A DNA stretch of 64,000 nucleotides. It comes from Megascapheus bottae. Its lineage: Eukaryota; Chordata; Mammalia; Rodentia; Geomyidae. This document shows, piece by piece, positions 10,405-20,429 of this stretch. How positions within the stretch are numbered: position 1 is the first letter of the stretch; the number at the start of each line of letters is the position of its first letter. Location: NCBI GenBank assembly GCA_024803745.1, contig JANJXV010000039.1, forward strand, positions 10,849,001 to 10,913,000. Direction: 5' to 3'. The notes below the pieces were generated by a model. That model did not search any database and was not told the origin of the DNA. It saw nothing but the letters and a program-made list of their open reading frames with translations. A program made the position numbers and the translations under genes.

Positions 10405-10490
10405 AGGCAGTGCTCTATTAAGTGAGCCACAGATTCACTTGTGGCTTTCTTTTTTCTTGGTGCTAAACTGGAGATAAGAATCTCCTGGAG
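10405..10490 (-). mobile_element. SINE fragment (Geo plus part of left arm)
   Basis: Reverse-complement ctctattaagtgagccacag and ggagataagaatctcctgga. It is inverted against the next copy, only a base or two away. Confidence 0.65.
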
Positions 10491-10491
10491 G

Positions 10492-10710
10492 CTGGGCGCT
10501 GCTCACTCACACATGGAATCCTAGCTACTGAGGAAGCTGGGATCTGAGGATTACAGTTCTAAGCCCAGGTTTTAAGTCCATGAGACTCTTATCTCCAATG
10601 AACCACCAGAAAACTGAAAGTGGATCTGTGGCTTAAAGTGGTAGAGCCTGGAGGAAAAGAGCTCAGGGACAATGCCTAGGCCCTGAGTTCAAACCCCAAG
10701 GTTGACACCC
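10492..10710 (+). mobile_element. B1-Geo SINE, full length
   Basis: Head GGCTGGGCGCTGCTCACTCA keeps the 7SL-like start. Geo ends gagttcaaaccccaagg. Minus-strand SINE fragments lie on both sides. Confidence 0.85.
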
Positions 10711-10744
10711 CCCCCCATAAAAAAAAAGAAACAACAAAGAAAAA

Positions 10745-10850
10745 TCTCATGGACTTTCCAGCCTAGGTTGGCTTTGAACCGAAATCCTCCATTCTTACCC
10801 TCCTCAGTAGCTAGGATTACAGGTGTGAGCCACAGGTACCTGGCTAGTTT
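10745..10850 (-). mobile_element. B1-like arm
   Basis: Reverse-complement left arm from ctcatggactttccagcct to gtgagccacaggtacctgg. The Geo arm is absent. Confidence 0.75.
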
Positions 10851-11150
10851 GTACAATTTAAACCTAAATTCCTTGATCACACAAGCTTTTGACATCCCCA
10901 ACCAAAGAAGAGTGATGGCCTCTCTAAATACTGATTCTTCTGCATCCAGTGAGGGAAATTTAGGTACTCTGGGGGATGGACGGGGGTTATCTGGGCCTGG
11001 GTACCCCAAGATGAGGGAAGAGGGAGGACTCTCCAGATTGCCACTGATTATGGTTTTACGTCTAAATTCTAAGGAAGATTAGAAGAGGCTTTCTTGGTGG
11101 TATGGCAGATGAAATGCACACATCATGAGAGTCATTGGCTGTTTCCATGT
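10851..11150. other. unique sequence, no gene seen
   Basis: AT-rich at first (acctaaattccttgatcac), G-rich later. No repeat or product is identified. Confidence 0.4.
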
Positions 11151-11154
11151 CTGC

Positions 11155-11365
11155 CCTTGTCTCTGGTGCTCTACACAGAGTGGCACAGGCATGGGACACA
11201 CAGAAATGGTCTATGTGGCCTAGTAAGCATAAAGCCCTGGGTTTGATTTCTCAGTATCACATAAACACAAAAAGCCAGAAGTGGTGCTGGAGCGAAAGGG
11301 GTAGATCATTAACCTTGACCAAAAGAAACTCAAGACAGTGCCCAGGCCCTGGACTAGAAGAAAAT
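11155..11365 (+). mobile_element. IDL-Geo SINE, diverged
   Basis: ATGTGGCCTAGTAAGCATA to AAGCCCTGGGTTTGATTTC marks a decayed ID-like arm. It is followed by aagccagaagtggtgctgg (Geo) and a truncated 3' end. Confidence 0.7.
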
Positions 11366-11424
11366 GGAGAAATAAAAAAGGTCCATGTGGAGAAAGCCTG
11401 GACTTCCTCTTTGCTAGCCAGTGG

Positions 11425-11880
11425 TGCTAATGAGAAGTGACTGTATCATAAGGACACTGATTTTATCAATCAGTTGATGAGGTCATAGGTTGATGGTCTG
11501 GCTGAGTAGCTCACTGGGGGTGTGGCCTATTAGGAGGCAAGCCTCATTGGAGAAAGTCGGTCACTGGGGGTGTGGTCTATTAGGAAGTGAGTCACTGGGC
11601 TGTACCTTTTAAGAAGCTACCTTGTCCAGGCCCCTTTTTCTCTGTCTCTGTCTCTCCATCTATGTGTCTCTTTCTCTGTTTCCTGGCCAGCCCTGGAAGA
11701 GCACCTCTACTACTCTAACTCACATTGTCTACCATGATGTTCTGCTGCACCAGAGGCCCAGAAATGTGGAGACAAAGTGGCCAAGGGCTGAAACCATGAG
11801 CCAAAAGAAACCTTCCTCGCTTACAAGTTGATTCTCTCAAGTGTCTCACCACAATAACCAAAACTTGACGAACATAGATT
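11425..11880 (+). mobile_element. MaLR-like solo LTR
   Basis: It has GTGGCCTATTAGGAGGCAAG twice in variant form, then AACCATGAGCCAAAAGAAACC and a closing CTCAAGTGTCTCACCACAAT..AACTTGACGAAC. This order resembles the 3' half of MLT/MST/ORR-type LTRs. No internal retroviral sequence is attached. The GTGGCCTATTAGGA part at 11524-11585 is an internal duplication of about 55 bp. Confidence 0.6.
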
Positions 11881-11929
11881 TTTATCTATAAAAGCCAAGA
11901 AAAAAAGCAACTCTAAAATAAACCTCCAA

Positions 11930-12185
11930 AGCCTCTCTGCAGACAGAGGCTGGGATCACGAGAAGCGAAAGTCTGTGGCATTCTTATCTCCAAGTAATGA
12001 CTAAAAAGCCAGAAGTGGAGCTGTGGATCAAGTCATAGAACATCTGACTTGAGTGAAAAAGCTAAGGGACAGAGTTCAAGTTCGAATCAAACCCTAGTAC
12101 ACACGCACCCACAGAAGAGGAAGAGGAGGAGAAGAGGAGGAGGAGAAGAAGGGGAGGGGGAGGGGAGGGGAGGGGGAGGGAGAAG
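11930..12185 (+). mobile_element. B1-Geo SINE with purine tail
   Basis: The left arm is shortened and Geo is diverged (GGATCAAGTCATAGAAC). Its 3' end (ccctagtacacacgc) leads into (GGA)n/(GGGGA)n at 12116-12185. Confidence 0.75.
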
Positions 12186-12189
12186 GAGG

Positions 12190-12560
12190 CATTAGCATCT
12201 TTTGAGGCTTCCATTAAAAACCTGATTCGAAGGGCTTCTCTGCATGAAATTCCTCAAAATATATTAAAAATCATTTTGATAAAAATCTGTGTTGAGGAAA
12301 GGACAAGTTGAATTCTCAGAGGCTCCATTATGGGAGCAAAAAATTAATATTTGTACTGTTTCTAAATTGGAATAAAATTGCAAGGATGCAAAATGTCCTC
12401 TTATTTCCTCATCTATAAACCAGTCACTGTTGTTAAATCAACTGTTAAAAAAAGATTTAAAAATCTACAGGAATAATTGTATTAAACTGATTGGAAATCA
12501 TATTTTGTGCTATCTTCATTTATTAACTGCATCTCCGACTAAGAGGCGGTAACAGATTTT
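12190..12560. other. candidate conserved non-coding element
   Basis: AT-rich unique DNA without decay signatures. It has dense homeodomain-like strings (aaaaaattaatatttg, tcatttattaactgc) and ends in a CpG-bearing atctccgactaagaggcgg. It has the texture of an enhancer core. Conservation is not tested. Confidence 0.4.
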
Positions 12561-12893
12561 TTTTAACCCCCTCTCAACTAGAGATTCACTCCAAACAATG
12601 CCGTCCACACAAGGCCTCCATCTCCTGAGTCCTGGGAGCTTACAGTAGGTGGGATGGGAGCTGGACCAGAAGAATGAAAGCCACATCATTTACATAACAT
12701 TTACATATCACACTTTGTCATCATCCACATTTAAGACCAAGTTAGAGTGAGACCTGGGAAGGGGTTCACGTTGCATAGGAGGCAAGCAAGAGAGACCCCT
12801 CGATGTCAGCCAATTTCTCCAAGCTTTTGGAGTTTAAAAGTAATGGTATGCAGTCGTGTTCAGGATGAGACTTGGCCAAAAAGCATCTGCAGC
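12561..12893. other. unique sequence, no gene seen
   Basis: Contains acatcatttacataacatttacat near 12684. No repeat or coding signal. Confidence 0.35.
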
Positions 12894-12896
12894 TCC

Positions 12897-13152
12897 AAAC
12901 TGGGCACTGGTGTCTCTTGCCTGTAATCCTAGCTACTCAGGAGGCTAAGGTAGGAGGATCACAGTTCAAAGCCAGCCCAGTTAGGAAAGCCCCCCCAGGA
13001 CTCTATCATCTTCAAAGAACTACCAAAAAGCTGGAAGTGGAGGTGTAGTTCTAAGTTGGTAGAATGACAACCTTGACTGAAAAAGCAGTGCCCGGCTCTG
13101 AGTTCAAGACCCAGTGCTGGCACAAATCAATCAATCAATCAATCAATCAATA
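12897..13152 (+). mobile_element. B1-Geo SINE with (AATC)n tail
   Basis: A good 7SL-like head (tgcctgtaatcctagctact) leads into Geo ending gagttcaagacccagtgctg. The tail is an (AATC)7 microsatellite at about 13124-13152. Confidence 0.9.
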
Positions 13153-13394
13153 AAACCATCAATGTCTCTGTGAGAACTTCGGTTTTTGGACATCATTTCA
13201 ATTAGTTCAGCAGTTTGCTTGCTGGAACTTCCCCCCTCTCTTCTCTCCCCCCAGAACAGTACCAAGATGATGCATTTTTGGGTTCAGTTCTTCCTGAGAT
13301 ACATGGGGATTCATATCATTGTCTTTCAGTGTAAGAGTCCACCATGCTTGGTCTTTTCCTTGCCCTAACAAGTTATCCCCTCCATTCAATGGGT

Positions 13395-13555
13395 CTGTGT
13401 GCACATGTGTGTGTGTGTGCGTGTGTGTGTACGCGGGCATGTGTGTGTGTGCTCATACCAGGGCTTGAACCCAAAACCTGGGCACTGTCCCTGTGCTTTT
13501 TCACTCAAGGCTGATCCTGTACCACTTGAGCCATAGCTCCACTTCTTGATTTTTG
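13395..13555 (-). mobile_element. Geo arm with (CA)n tail
   Basis: On the minus strand Geo (TGGCTCAAGTGGTACAGG, gggttcaagccctgg) ends in an interrupted CA repeat at 13397-13452. The B1-like arm is missing. Confidence 0.8.
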
Positions 13556-14080
13556 TGTTTGAATTCCCCCCACCCCCGCCTGCTGTATTCTCTCTCATCC
13601 ACCACAGGACACGGAATCCTGCCTCAGGTCACAGGTCTATGAAACCCACAGTGCCATTTTCTAGATACGGTTCAAAGTCAACCTGCTCTGGCCTCTTCCC
13701 TGTGGCATGGCACCACAGTCAGAATGAGGGGTGCCCAGTTCCTTACAAAGACTAACACCACCAGGCCATCATCTATGAGGCCAAATGGGGAAACCGAGTC
13801 CTGTAGATGGTTACCAGTTCCTCTGGGGACCTGCACTAGTGTCTCCAGGAAAGGGGTGTTCATTGGAGACTGGAGCCAGGCTGTCAGGGAAGGACAGCCA
13901 GCAGTCTGGCCTCTGTGTTTTGCTCAGACAGCCACCGTGAGGGGGAGGAGGAGGGGTGACTGCTAGGTTTGCCGTGGTCATCACCCCACATTTATTTTAG
14001 GGGTACCAGGTAGGCAGGGCCACGGGCTCACTGAGCAGAGCAATGCCTGCCTCCAGCTGGATGCAGTTTAGATTTCTTCT
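13556..14080. other. unique sequence, no gene seen
   Basis: GC-moderate DNA. Overlapping frames on both strands have no domain match. Confidence 0.35.
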
Positions 14081-14084
14081 TCTT

Positions 14085-14165
14085 AGTCTGACACTGGAAC
14101 TCAGCCTGGTGTCTGATGCTTCTGCTCATCGGAGGGTGCTCAACCAGCTGAGCCATGTCTCTAAA
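14085..14165 (-). mobile_element. degraded Geo-like fragment
   Basis: AACCAGCTGAGCCATGTCTC resembles a reverse Geo A-box region. The remainder is too decayed to place. Confidence 0.4.
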
Positions 14166-14269
14166 CACCTCCTCCCCTCCACGGGCTACGTCCAAGTTAG
14201 CATCTGACAGATGTCAGCGAGGCCTGGGGGGATTCGGAAGCTCATGAGAAGGCATCCAAAAACGGAGCC

Positions 14270-14375
14270 CAGAAAGGGATGCTGTGGTTCCAGTGGTAGA
14301 GTGCTAGTCATAGGCACAGAGAAGCTCAAGTACAGCACCCAGGCCCTGAGTTCAAGCCCCACAGCCAACACAGAG
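14270..14375 (+). mobile_element. Geo monomer
   Basis: TGGTTCCAGTGGTAGAGTGC through cctgagttcaagccccac. There is no left arm. Confidence 0.85.
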
Positions 14376-14735
14376 AGGGCAGGAGCAGGAAGAGGAAGAG
14401 AGAGAGACCAAACAAGATAAATGAAACTATACAATAGAAAGTATGGATGGATATCTTTCTGTAAGTGTCTGGCGCCCTCTAGTGACCATTGTAGATTTTT
14501 TTTTCCCCCCAGCACAGACAATTCTGAAAAGTCTCCCCCCTCTCTCCTCAGCTTGTACCCTTCTTTTCTCAGCCCCCCAGGATCCCTCCCCCACCAAGGC
14601 TCAGTTTCTAGGGAAGATCTTGGGGAAACAGCTAGGTATCCAGTTTGGGGTAACTGAGAGGAATCAAAACGTGGATCCCAGACAACCAAGAGGCTTCTCC
14701 CACAAATACAGACCACTTCATATCCAAGGGAAGAA
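14376..14735. other. unique sequence around a CTCF-like motif
   Basis: Pyrimidine-rich in the middle. No gene is supported despite overlapping frames on both strands. Confidence 0.35.
14472..14485 (-). promoter_or_regulatory. CTCF-like motif
   Basis: The minus strand reads TCACTAGAGGGCGC, 13 of 14 positions against CCASYAGRKGGCRS. It is outside any SINE. Confidence 0.6.
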
Positions 14736-14737
14736 AG

Positions 14738-14962
14738 AGCCAGGCACTGGGTAGCTCACGCCTGTCATCCTAGCTACTCAGGAGGCTAAGTTCTGAAGCT
14801 CGAGGTTCTAAGCCAACAGGGGAAAGGAAAGTCCACGAGACTCATCTTTCCAGTGAATCACATAAAAAGCCAGAAGTGGCACTGTGGCTCAGTTAGTAGA
14901 GTGCCAGCCTTGAGAGAACTGGGAGCCCAAGCTCAAAGTTCAAGGCTCGGGACAGACAAAAA
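14738..14962 (+). mobile_element. B1-Geo SINE, full length
   Basis: Head: gccaggcactgggtagctca, cgcctgtcatcctagctact. The Geo B-box end is diverged (aaagttcaaggctcgggac). Confidence 0.85.
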
Positions 14963-15257
14963 TAGCATACAAAAGAGACAGGAGTGTTCCAGCGAACTCT
15001 GAGGTTGCTTGCTGTGAGCTCCAAGGTGGACCCTAGACCCTCAGATAGAGGGTCTATCTTCAGTAGTTTGGGGTACTCCATTCATACACAGCAATAAGTA
15101 GCCTGGCCAGAGGCACAGATATGAATTCCAAAAAACCCTCTAACTACACTGATGTAGAGAAATCATTCCTAAAAACATTCATCTTTCTGTTCCTTATCAA
15201 CCCCCTGCCCAACAGAGAATACTCAGAGCAATATCCTAGTTCTGCAAAAATGTATTT

Positions 15258-15372
15258 TCTGAAGAAAGACAAAGGGGTTAGAAACAAGTCTCCATTGGCA
15301 GAGTACAAGCCAATGAGCCAAAGCATCAGGTACCAAGTTCAAGTCCTAGTCTTGAACCTACAAAAAAAAAGG
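15258..15372 (+). mobile_element. Geo remnant
   Basis: A weak A-box region (ccattggcagagtacaag) is followed by ccaagttcaagtcctagtc and an A run. Confidence 0.55.
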
Positions 15373-15384
15373 AAGAGCCAATTT

Positions 15385-15500
15385 TGACAGACACTGAGAG
15401 CTTATACCCAATAATCCTGGCTATTCAGGAAACTGTGATCTGAGGTTCCAGATTTGAAGTCAACCCAGGCAACAAAGTTCATGAGAGTCTCATCTTCGAT
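15385..15500 (+). mobile_element. B1-like arm
   Basis: Left arm only, from the ataatcctggctattcagg head to atgagagtctcatcttcg. Confidence 0.7.
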
Positions 15501-15689
15501 TTCTCCTCTTCGTCTTCATTTTTAATACTACATTTCACATTTAAAAGAATGGAGACCTCTAGGTGAGAGGGGGCAGTTAGAACTTCTAAAGGGCACTGCA
15601 TTCATTCTATAAATAAATTGTATGTCTGGCTAGACAAAATGGCTTCAAATAATGATGTCCTGGCAGATCGGATTTCTAGGCTGCCTGCG

Positions 15690-15785
15690 TGGAATGCCAT
15701 CTGTGACCTTCCACAACTTACTTAACTGCTCTGAGGCAACATTTCCTCATTTGTGTAAAGAGGCTAACCTCACAAGACTGGAAGC
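15690..15785 (+). mobile_element. MIR fragment
   Basis: CTGTGACCTTCCACAACTTA, then CTTAACTGCTCTGAGG and TTTCCTCATTTGTGTAAAG follow the core of MIR, an ancient mammalian tRNA-derived SINE. Confidence 0.7.
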
Positions 15786-15799
15786 TTACGGTCCAGGCA

Positions 15800-16045
15800 G
15801 GTAGGCAGGCTCTAATGGCTCATACTTATCTTCCTAGCTATTCAGGAGACTAAGATCTAAAGATCGAAGTTCTAAACTAACTCAGGCAGCAAATTCCAGG
15901 AGACTCTTATCTTTACCGAACCAGCCAAAAAAGCTGGAAATGGAGGCGTCACTTAAGTAGCAGAGTGCCAACCTTGAATGGGGAGAAAGCTAAGGGAGAG
16001 CCAAAGGCTTTGAGTTCAAGACACAATCCCTTGAGAACAACAGAA
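15800..16045 (+). mobile_element. B1-Geo SINE, diverged
   Basis: Head (tcctagctattcaggagac) and Geo (gtcacttaagtagcagag) are recognisable. It forms an inverted pair with the next copy, about 40 bp away. Confidence 0.8.
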
Positions 16046-16082
16046 AGTCCTTAGAACGGGTCACTCAGGCCATACTTTTTGT

Positions 16083-16285
16083 TTTTGTTTTTTGTCAGTC
16101 ATGGGGTTTGAACTCAGGGTCTGGGGCTTTTTCCCCCCTCTGTCACTTTGAGCCACAGGGCACTTCTGGTTTTCTAATGATTCGTTGGAGGTAAAATTCT
16201 CATTGACTGTCACACCTGGGCTGGCTTTGAACTGTGATCCTCAGATCTCAGCCTCCTGGCTTGCTAAGATCACAGATGTGGTAGG
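16083..16285 (-). mobile_element. B1-Geo SINE, reverse
   Basis: The minus strand has Geo (tttgagccacag region) and the full B1-like arm (ctggctttgaactgtgatcc). It can base-pair with the copy at 15800-16045. Confidence 0.85.
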
Positions 16286-16574
16286 ATTGTAGAGTTCTCT
16301 TTTTTTCCCTGCCCTCTGCCCCCGTCCCTCCTCTTCTTCTCTCTAAAGAAAACCTGTCCCAGTCCACAGGACAATAGAACCACTGGTATCTCCAGTGCTC
16401 CTTCTCACTGGGATGTGAGATCCAGGGACTTAGTGACAACCCTCCCCCCTCCCCCCCTTCCCTGCCCCAGGACCGGGGTTGTTCTCAACACAGCAGGCCT
16501 TTCTGCAGCCCCAAAGGGAGCAAGCCAGGTGACGTTTATCCTCCCACAATGTGGCTCCCATTAGTGTGTGGATG
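16286..16574. other. unique sequence, no gene seen
   Basis: Pyrimidine-rich with C runs near 16441-16465. No product is identified. Confidence 0.35.
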
Positions 16575-16588
16575 CCACCATCTACTGG
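16575..16588 (-). promoter_or_regulatory. CTCF-like motif
   Basis: The minus strand reads CCAGTAGATGGTGG, 13 of 14 positions to CCASYAGRKGGCRS. It points left and forms a divergent pair with the motif about 60 bp to the right. Confidence 0.55.
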
Positions 16589-16635
16589 TCAAACGGGGGA
16601 ATTTCCGATGCGGCAACAGCCTCAGCAGGACCTGG

Positions 16636-16649
16636 ATGCTAGAGGGCGC
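16636..16649 (+). promoter_or_regulatory. CTCF-like motif, plus-oriented
   Basis: ATGCTAGAGGGCGC has the central TAGAGGGCGC intact, but only 11 of 14 positions fit because the first three are off consensus. It points right, opposite to the motif at 16575-16588. Confidence 0.45.
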
Positions 16650-16834
16650 TGGAGCCTAGCAGGGGAGACAGAAGGGGGAGAAAGGCAGAGAGAACTCCAT
16701 ATGTCCAGCACAAAGGAGCTGGGCTACTTGGGGCTACTTGCCTTTTCATACCCCCCCCCAGTGTGTGTGTGTGTGGAGGGGTATCTGGGCCAAGAGCAGG
16801 AGGAGGGGGGACAGAGGTGGGGGAGGGCCTGGTG

Positions 16835-17040
16835 TTTGAACTCAGGGTCTCATACTTGGTAGGCAGATGATCTACCACATAAATCATGCCTCCAGTCCAG
16901 CTTTTGCATGGCTATTTTGGAGATGGACCTTTTTGTGGACTTTTCTACCTGATCTGACCTCAAATTTCAATCCTCAGACCTCAGCTAGGATTAAAGTAGT
17001 AGCTAAGATTAAAGGTGTGAGCCAACAATACTTGGCTCTT
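16835..17040 (-). mobile_element. SINE, reverse, diverged
   Basis: Reverse-complement B-box and A-box regions (tgaactcagggtctcat, atgatctaccacataaatc), then a decayed B1-like arm. The GTGTGTG and G-rich stretch at 16757-16830 sits at its tail side. Confidence 0.7.
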
Positions 17041-17127
17041 TAAAAAAAAATTAATACATACTAATTGTACAAAATGAAGAGTCTTCATAGTGACATGTTC
17101 ATGCATGCATATAATATTTGATTATCG

Positions 17128-17162
17128 CACACACACACACACACACACATACACACACACAC
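17128..17162. repeat. (CA)n microsatellite
   Basis: CA run with a single T interruption, not linked to a SINE. Pyrimidine-rich unique sequence follows to about 17420 with no feature I can name. Confidence 0.9.
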
Positions 17163-17424
17163 CACCATCACTAGCTCATCCTCCTTTCTTAGTCTCCTTT
17201 CTCTTCTTCACAGCACCCTTGCACTTTCTCCACACATTAGCACACAAACAAGTGGCATCTCTCTTCTTGAAGCTGTCTAATATCACCTCTCATAATGATC
17301 CAGTTCCCTCTTTTATTTTCTGGCAAAAGAACCTGAATCCATTGTGCATATTTCCTTGAGGGGTATCCAGACTGATTGCCTAGCCTGGCTACTAAGAATA
17401 CTACCTGACAAAAAATGGATATTC

Positions 17425-17655
17425 AAGCCAGGTGGTGGTGGCTCACACCTCGAGTCTTAACTACTTTGGAGGCTGAGATCTGACCATCTGGAAACCATAC
17501 AGGGCAGGAATGTCTTCCAGATTCTTATCTCAAAGTAATCACAGAAAGGCCTGAAATAGAGCTGTGACTCAAGTGATAGAACACTGGCCTTGAGCACAAA
17601 ACCTCAAGGACAGTGTCCGGGCCTCAAGTTCAAGCCCCATGGAAGGCATAAGGAA
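17425..17655 (+). mobile_element. B1-Geo SINE, full length
   Basis: Head agccaggtggtggtggctca. Geo A box is TGACTCAAGTGATAG and the B-box end is caagttcaagccccatgg. Confidence 0.9.
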
Positions 17656-17749
17656 AGGAGGGGTGGATGGAGGTATAGTTATGGTATGCTGCCTTAGATT
17701 CCTTCTGGGTCTATACCATTTCACAAAGGACTTCACTGGCTAGCTGGTT

Positions 17750-17887
17750 TTACAGGATTGGTTCCCAGGGGGCCTCCACGCGCCAGATTTCCAGGTAAGT
17801 AGAGAGGCCTGGGGTGGTGAAGGGAGAAAAGCCTGCCAGGCTGAAGAACTGAGCCTTGAAGTAGCAGCCAGGGGCGTCAGCATCCAG
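17750..17887 (-). CDS. candidate 3'-terminal coding exon, product unknown
   Basis: The minus strand reads 45 codons and a TAA stop, beginning LDADAPGCYFKAQFFSLAGF and ending EIWRVEAPWEPIL. A pyrimidine-rich acceptor (tgtcctgctcacctcccag) lies just upstream. The frame stays open well beyond it (17750-18082). Over the 58 codons before the stop I count about 72% G/C at third positions, 57% at first and 50% at second, the order usual for mammalian exons. Phase 0 at the acceptor fits the donor of the candidate exon at 25034. I do not recognise the family. Against it, the plus strand has a perfect CCAG/GTAAGT at 17791-17800, so one of the two readings is chance. Confidence 0.3.
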   Translation of the reverse strand: MDADAPGCYFKAQFFSLAGFSPFTTPGLSTYLEIWRVEAPWEPIL

Positions 17888-18119
17888 CTGGGAGGTGAGC
17901 AGGACACACCCAGGGTCAGAGATGATTCTGGAACAAAAATACCCAGCTAGCAGCTGCATTGACTCCGCAGGAGGGCAGAATGTGCTCAGAGGCCACGATC
18001 TCACCATTCCTACCAGCCTAGCTCTCATTGAGTCGACCCACTCTCTCTCCAGTGAAAAACAACACAAAGTACAAACACCCACCTCCCCGCTTCACACACA
18101 CTGGCTGCAGGCGCCAGGC

Positions 18120-18190
18120 ATTTCCAAGAAACCCGAGACTCAAAGAGGTTAAGTGGCCTGAGGTTACCCACACAGCAAGAATGAAGCCCA
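18120..18190 (-). mobile_element. MIR fragment
   Basis: AAAGAGGTTAAGTGGCCTGA and the following cacacagcaagaatgaagcc match the reverse strand of the MIR core. It lies upstream of the candidate exon and supports an intronic or intergenic setting. Confidence 0.7.
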
Positions 18191-18379
18191 AGAGGGGGTA
18201 CCCCAGAGACCCACTCACATGCCACCTGCTCAGCCAGCAGCTATGCTCTGCCCTGTGGCCTGATTCCAAGACCCCCAAACACAAAGCTCTTAGTCAAGGT
18301 CATCTGATACACAACTGACCATCAAGGGAGGAATGAAAGACAGGTAGGATCAGAAGGACAGGTCCTCAGACAGATAGAC

Positions 18380-18715
18380 AGATGGAGACAGAGAGTGGGG
18401 AGAAAGAGGAGGAGCAGGAAGGAGAGGGGAGAGGAGGGAGAAAGGAGAAGGGGAACAGGAGGAAGAGAAGAAGATGGAGGAGGAGAAGGAGGAGGAGGAG
18501 GAGGAGAAGAAGGAAAGGAGAAAAGAAAAGAGGGACAGCGAGGAGGAAAGATGAGGGAGAGAGACAGAAGAAAATCTGAGGAGAGAGACAGAAAGTGGGG
18601 AAGGAGAAAGAATAGGGAGGGAGAAGGAAGGAGGGAGAAAAGAGAAAGGGAAGAGGGGAGGGAGGGAAAGAAGGAGGGAAGGAAACAGGAAAAGAGAGAT
18701 TGAGAGAGATTTCTG
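18380..18715 (+). repeat. GA-rich polypurine tract
   Basis: About 330 bp, roughly 95% purine, with GGA, GAAA and GGGA sub-blocks. The Ser/Leu/Phe-rich minus-strand frames and the Arg/Lys/Glu plus-strand frames come from this composition. Confidence 0.9.
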
Positions 18716-18774
18716 CACAAATTCTTCCAGAAAGTACCCACCCCGCCCCTGCACACACTCACTTGAACCCTTTC

Positions 18775-19660
18775 CATGATGAAATTACAAACGAGCCCTC
18801 TGTGATTTATTTTTTCAATCTGTGAATCTAAACAAATGATCTCCCTTCTAGGTACATTTATCGCCACATCTGTGAGAAAGAAAGAAATGTTATTGTTGCT
18901 TTCAAGGCAGTTTTATCACAGATTAAAGGAGTCCAGGAAGGGCATGGGGGTGAAAAAAAAAGCAAGAAAAAAAAAACAGAAGAAGAAAAAAAAATTGGCA
19001 GCTAGATTGGGCCATATGCCCATATACATAGGATGTTAAACCTGTTGTTGTATTTTTTTTTTCTTTTTTCCCCCTGACTGGGGATTACCACAATACTTTT
19101 AGTTAAGTTGCTTTTCAAATGGAAATTTCTTTTCAAGCTAAAGATCTGTCTTTAATAGCAGGATCCTAAAAAGAAAAATGCCCATTTTTTTTTATGAATT
19201 CTCTGATCCTGGACATATAGATTTTTATAGTCTCGGAGAGGCTAGATTCATGTGAATTTCACCATTCGCCTTTGTGTTGTGTTAATGCCACAATCTGCCT
19301 GGGAAAACCGGGCCAAGTTTCTTAACTGTCATGTTAATTCGGAGACCTATTCTGTACTCTTTGACATTTTAGGACAGAATGAGGCAGTAAAAACTAGATT
19401 AGAGACAGCTTATAAGTATTATAAAAATCTAGAACTTTGCAGATGGTGGAGCATTAAGGCTTGCTGAATGGGAATTTAGCAATTCGGAACACAATTATTA
19501 TTTTTTTTAGCAAAAAAGGCTATTCATTTCTAAAGTAAATATTTGGGAGCAGTGGCCAGAGGAGTGGAATGGGGGGGGGGTGACTTAGAAAAATGCCAGG
19601 GTTATATTATTATTTTAAGGAACTTATAGACCAGATTCCAAGATGTTTCAGGTTTCAAAG
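18775..19660. other. candidate conserved non-coding block
   Basis: Almost 900 bp of AT-rich unique DNA without SINE insertion. Examples are tttatcgccacatctgtgag (about 18858), cgcctttgtgttgtgttaat (about 19267) and gttaattcggagacctattc (about 19334). A poly(A)-type gap lies at 18950-18990. It sits in the most repeat-poor part of the window. Confidence 0.45.
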
Positions 19661-19910
19661 GTTTCTCTGTAGGATCTAAGTAAGGGGACCCCACCCCACC
19701 CCATTCTAGCTAGAGAGCTTGATTTTATTCCTGATGAGTTCAAAGATCACACAAATTATTTCACTGTGGGGGGAGGGGGTCCCATCTGTGTGTGTGTGTG
19801 TTGTTTTTTTTTTTCCCCTCCAGTTAAAGCAGTGCCTTGGTGTACTTAGATATTAAATGACACTACCACATGCTAAGAAATTTGCGCGAATGGACAGGAA
19901 ATTAGACACT

Positions 19911-19963
<53 letters not shown>
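19911..19963. repeat. (GT)26 microsatellite
   Basis: Long pure GT run inside the repeat-poor interval, with no SINE beside it. Confidence 0.95.
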
Positions 19964-19966
<3 letters not shown>

Positions 19967-20121
19967 ACCCAATTGCTGTAAGGAGGTACCACTATCTGTT
20001 TCAAAGGAAAGCATGGCTGGGTTCAGAAAATTTTAAATCAGTTCACAGGATAAACTTAAGAGTCAATGTGTTGTTGTTTTTTTTTCTTCCTCCTCATTCC
20101 CCCAAAAGAAATAATTTGGAG

Positions 20122-20355
20122 TGGGGAAGGAGAGGGAAGGAAGGAAGGAAGGAAGGAGGGAAGGAAGGAAGGAAGGAAGGAAGGAAGGAAGGAAGGAAGG
20201 AAGGAAGGAAGGGAGGGAGGGAGGGAGGGAAAAAGTGAGAAAGAATGAAATAAAGAAAGAAAAATAGAGAAGGAAGAAAGAGAAGGAAAGAAAAAAGAAA
20301 GGAAGAAAAGACAAAAAGGAAAGGAGAAAGAAAGAAGGAAGAAGGAAAGAAAAGG
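20122..20355 (+). repeat. (GGAA)n and AAAG polypurine tract
   Basis: (GGAA)n at about 20135-20210, GGGA units, then AAAGA/GAAAG-rich sequence to 20355. It separates two candidate conserved blocks. Confidence 0.9.
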
Positions 20356-20429
20356 ACTTTTCTTTTTCATCATCAGCTTGGGTAGTTGAATAGTTCACAT
20401 TCTTTGCCAAGCTCCACCCTGGTTTTTTT

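Noticed and set aside
18322..18867. 181-codon Ser/Leu/Phe frame and its mirror Arg/Lys frames
   Set aside because: Polypurine tract artefact.
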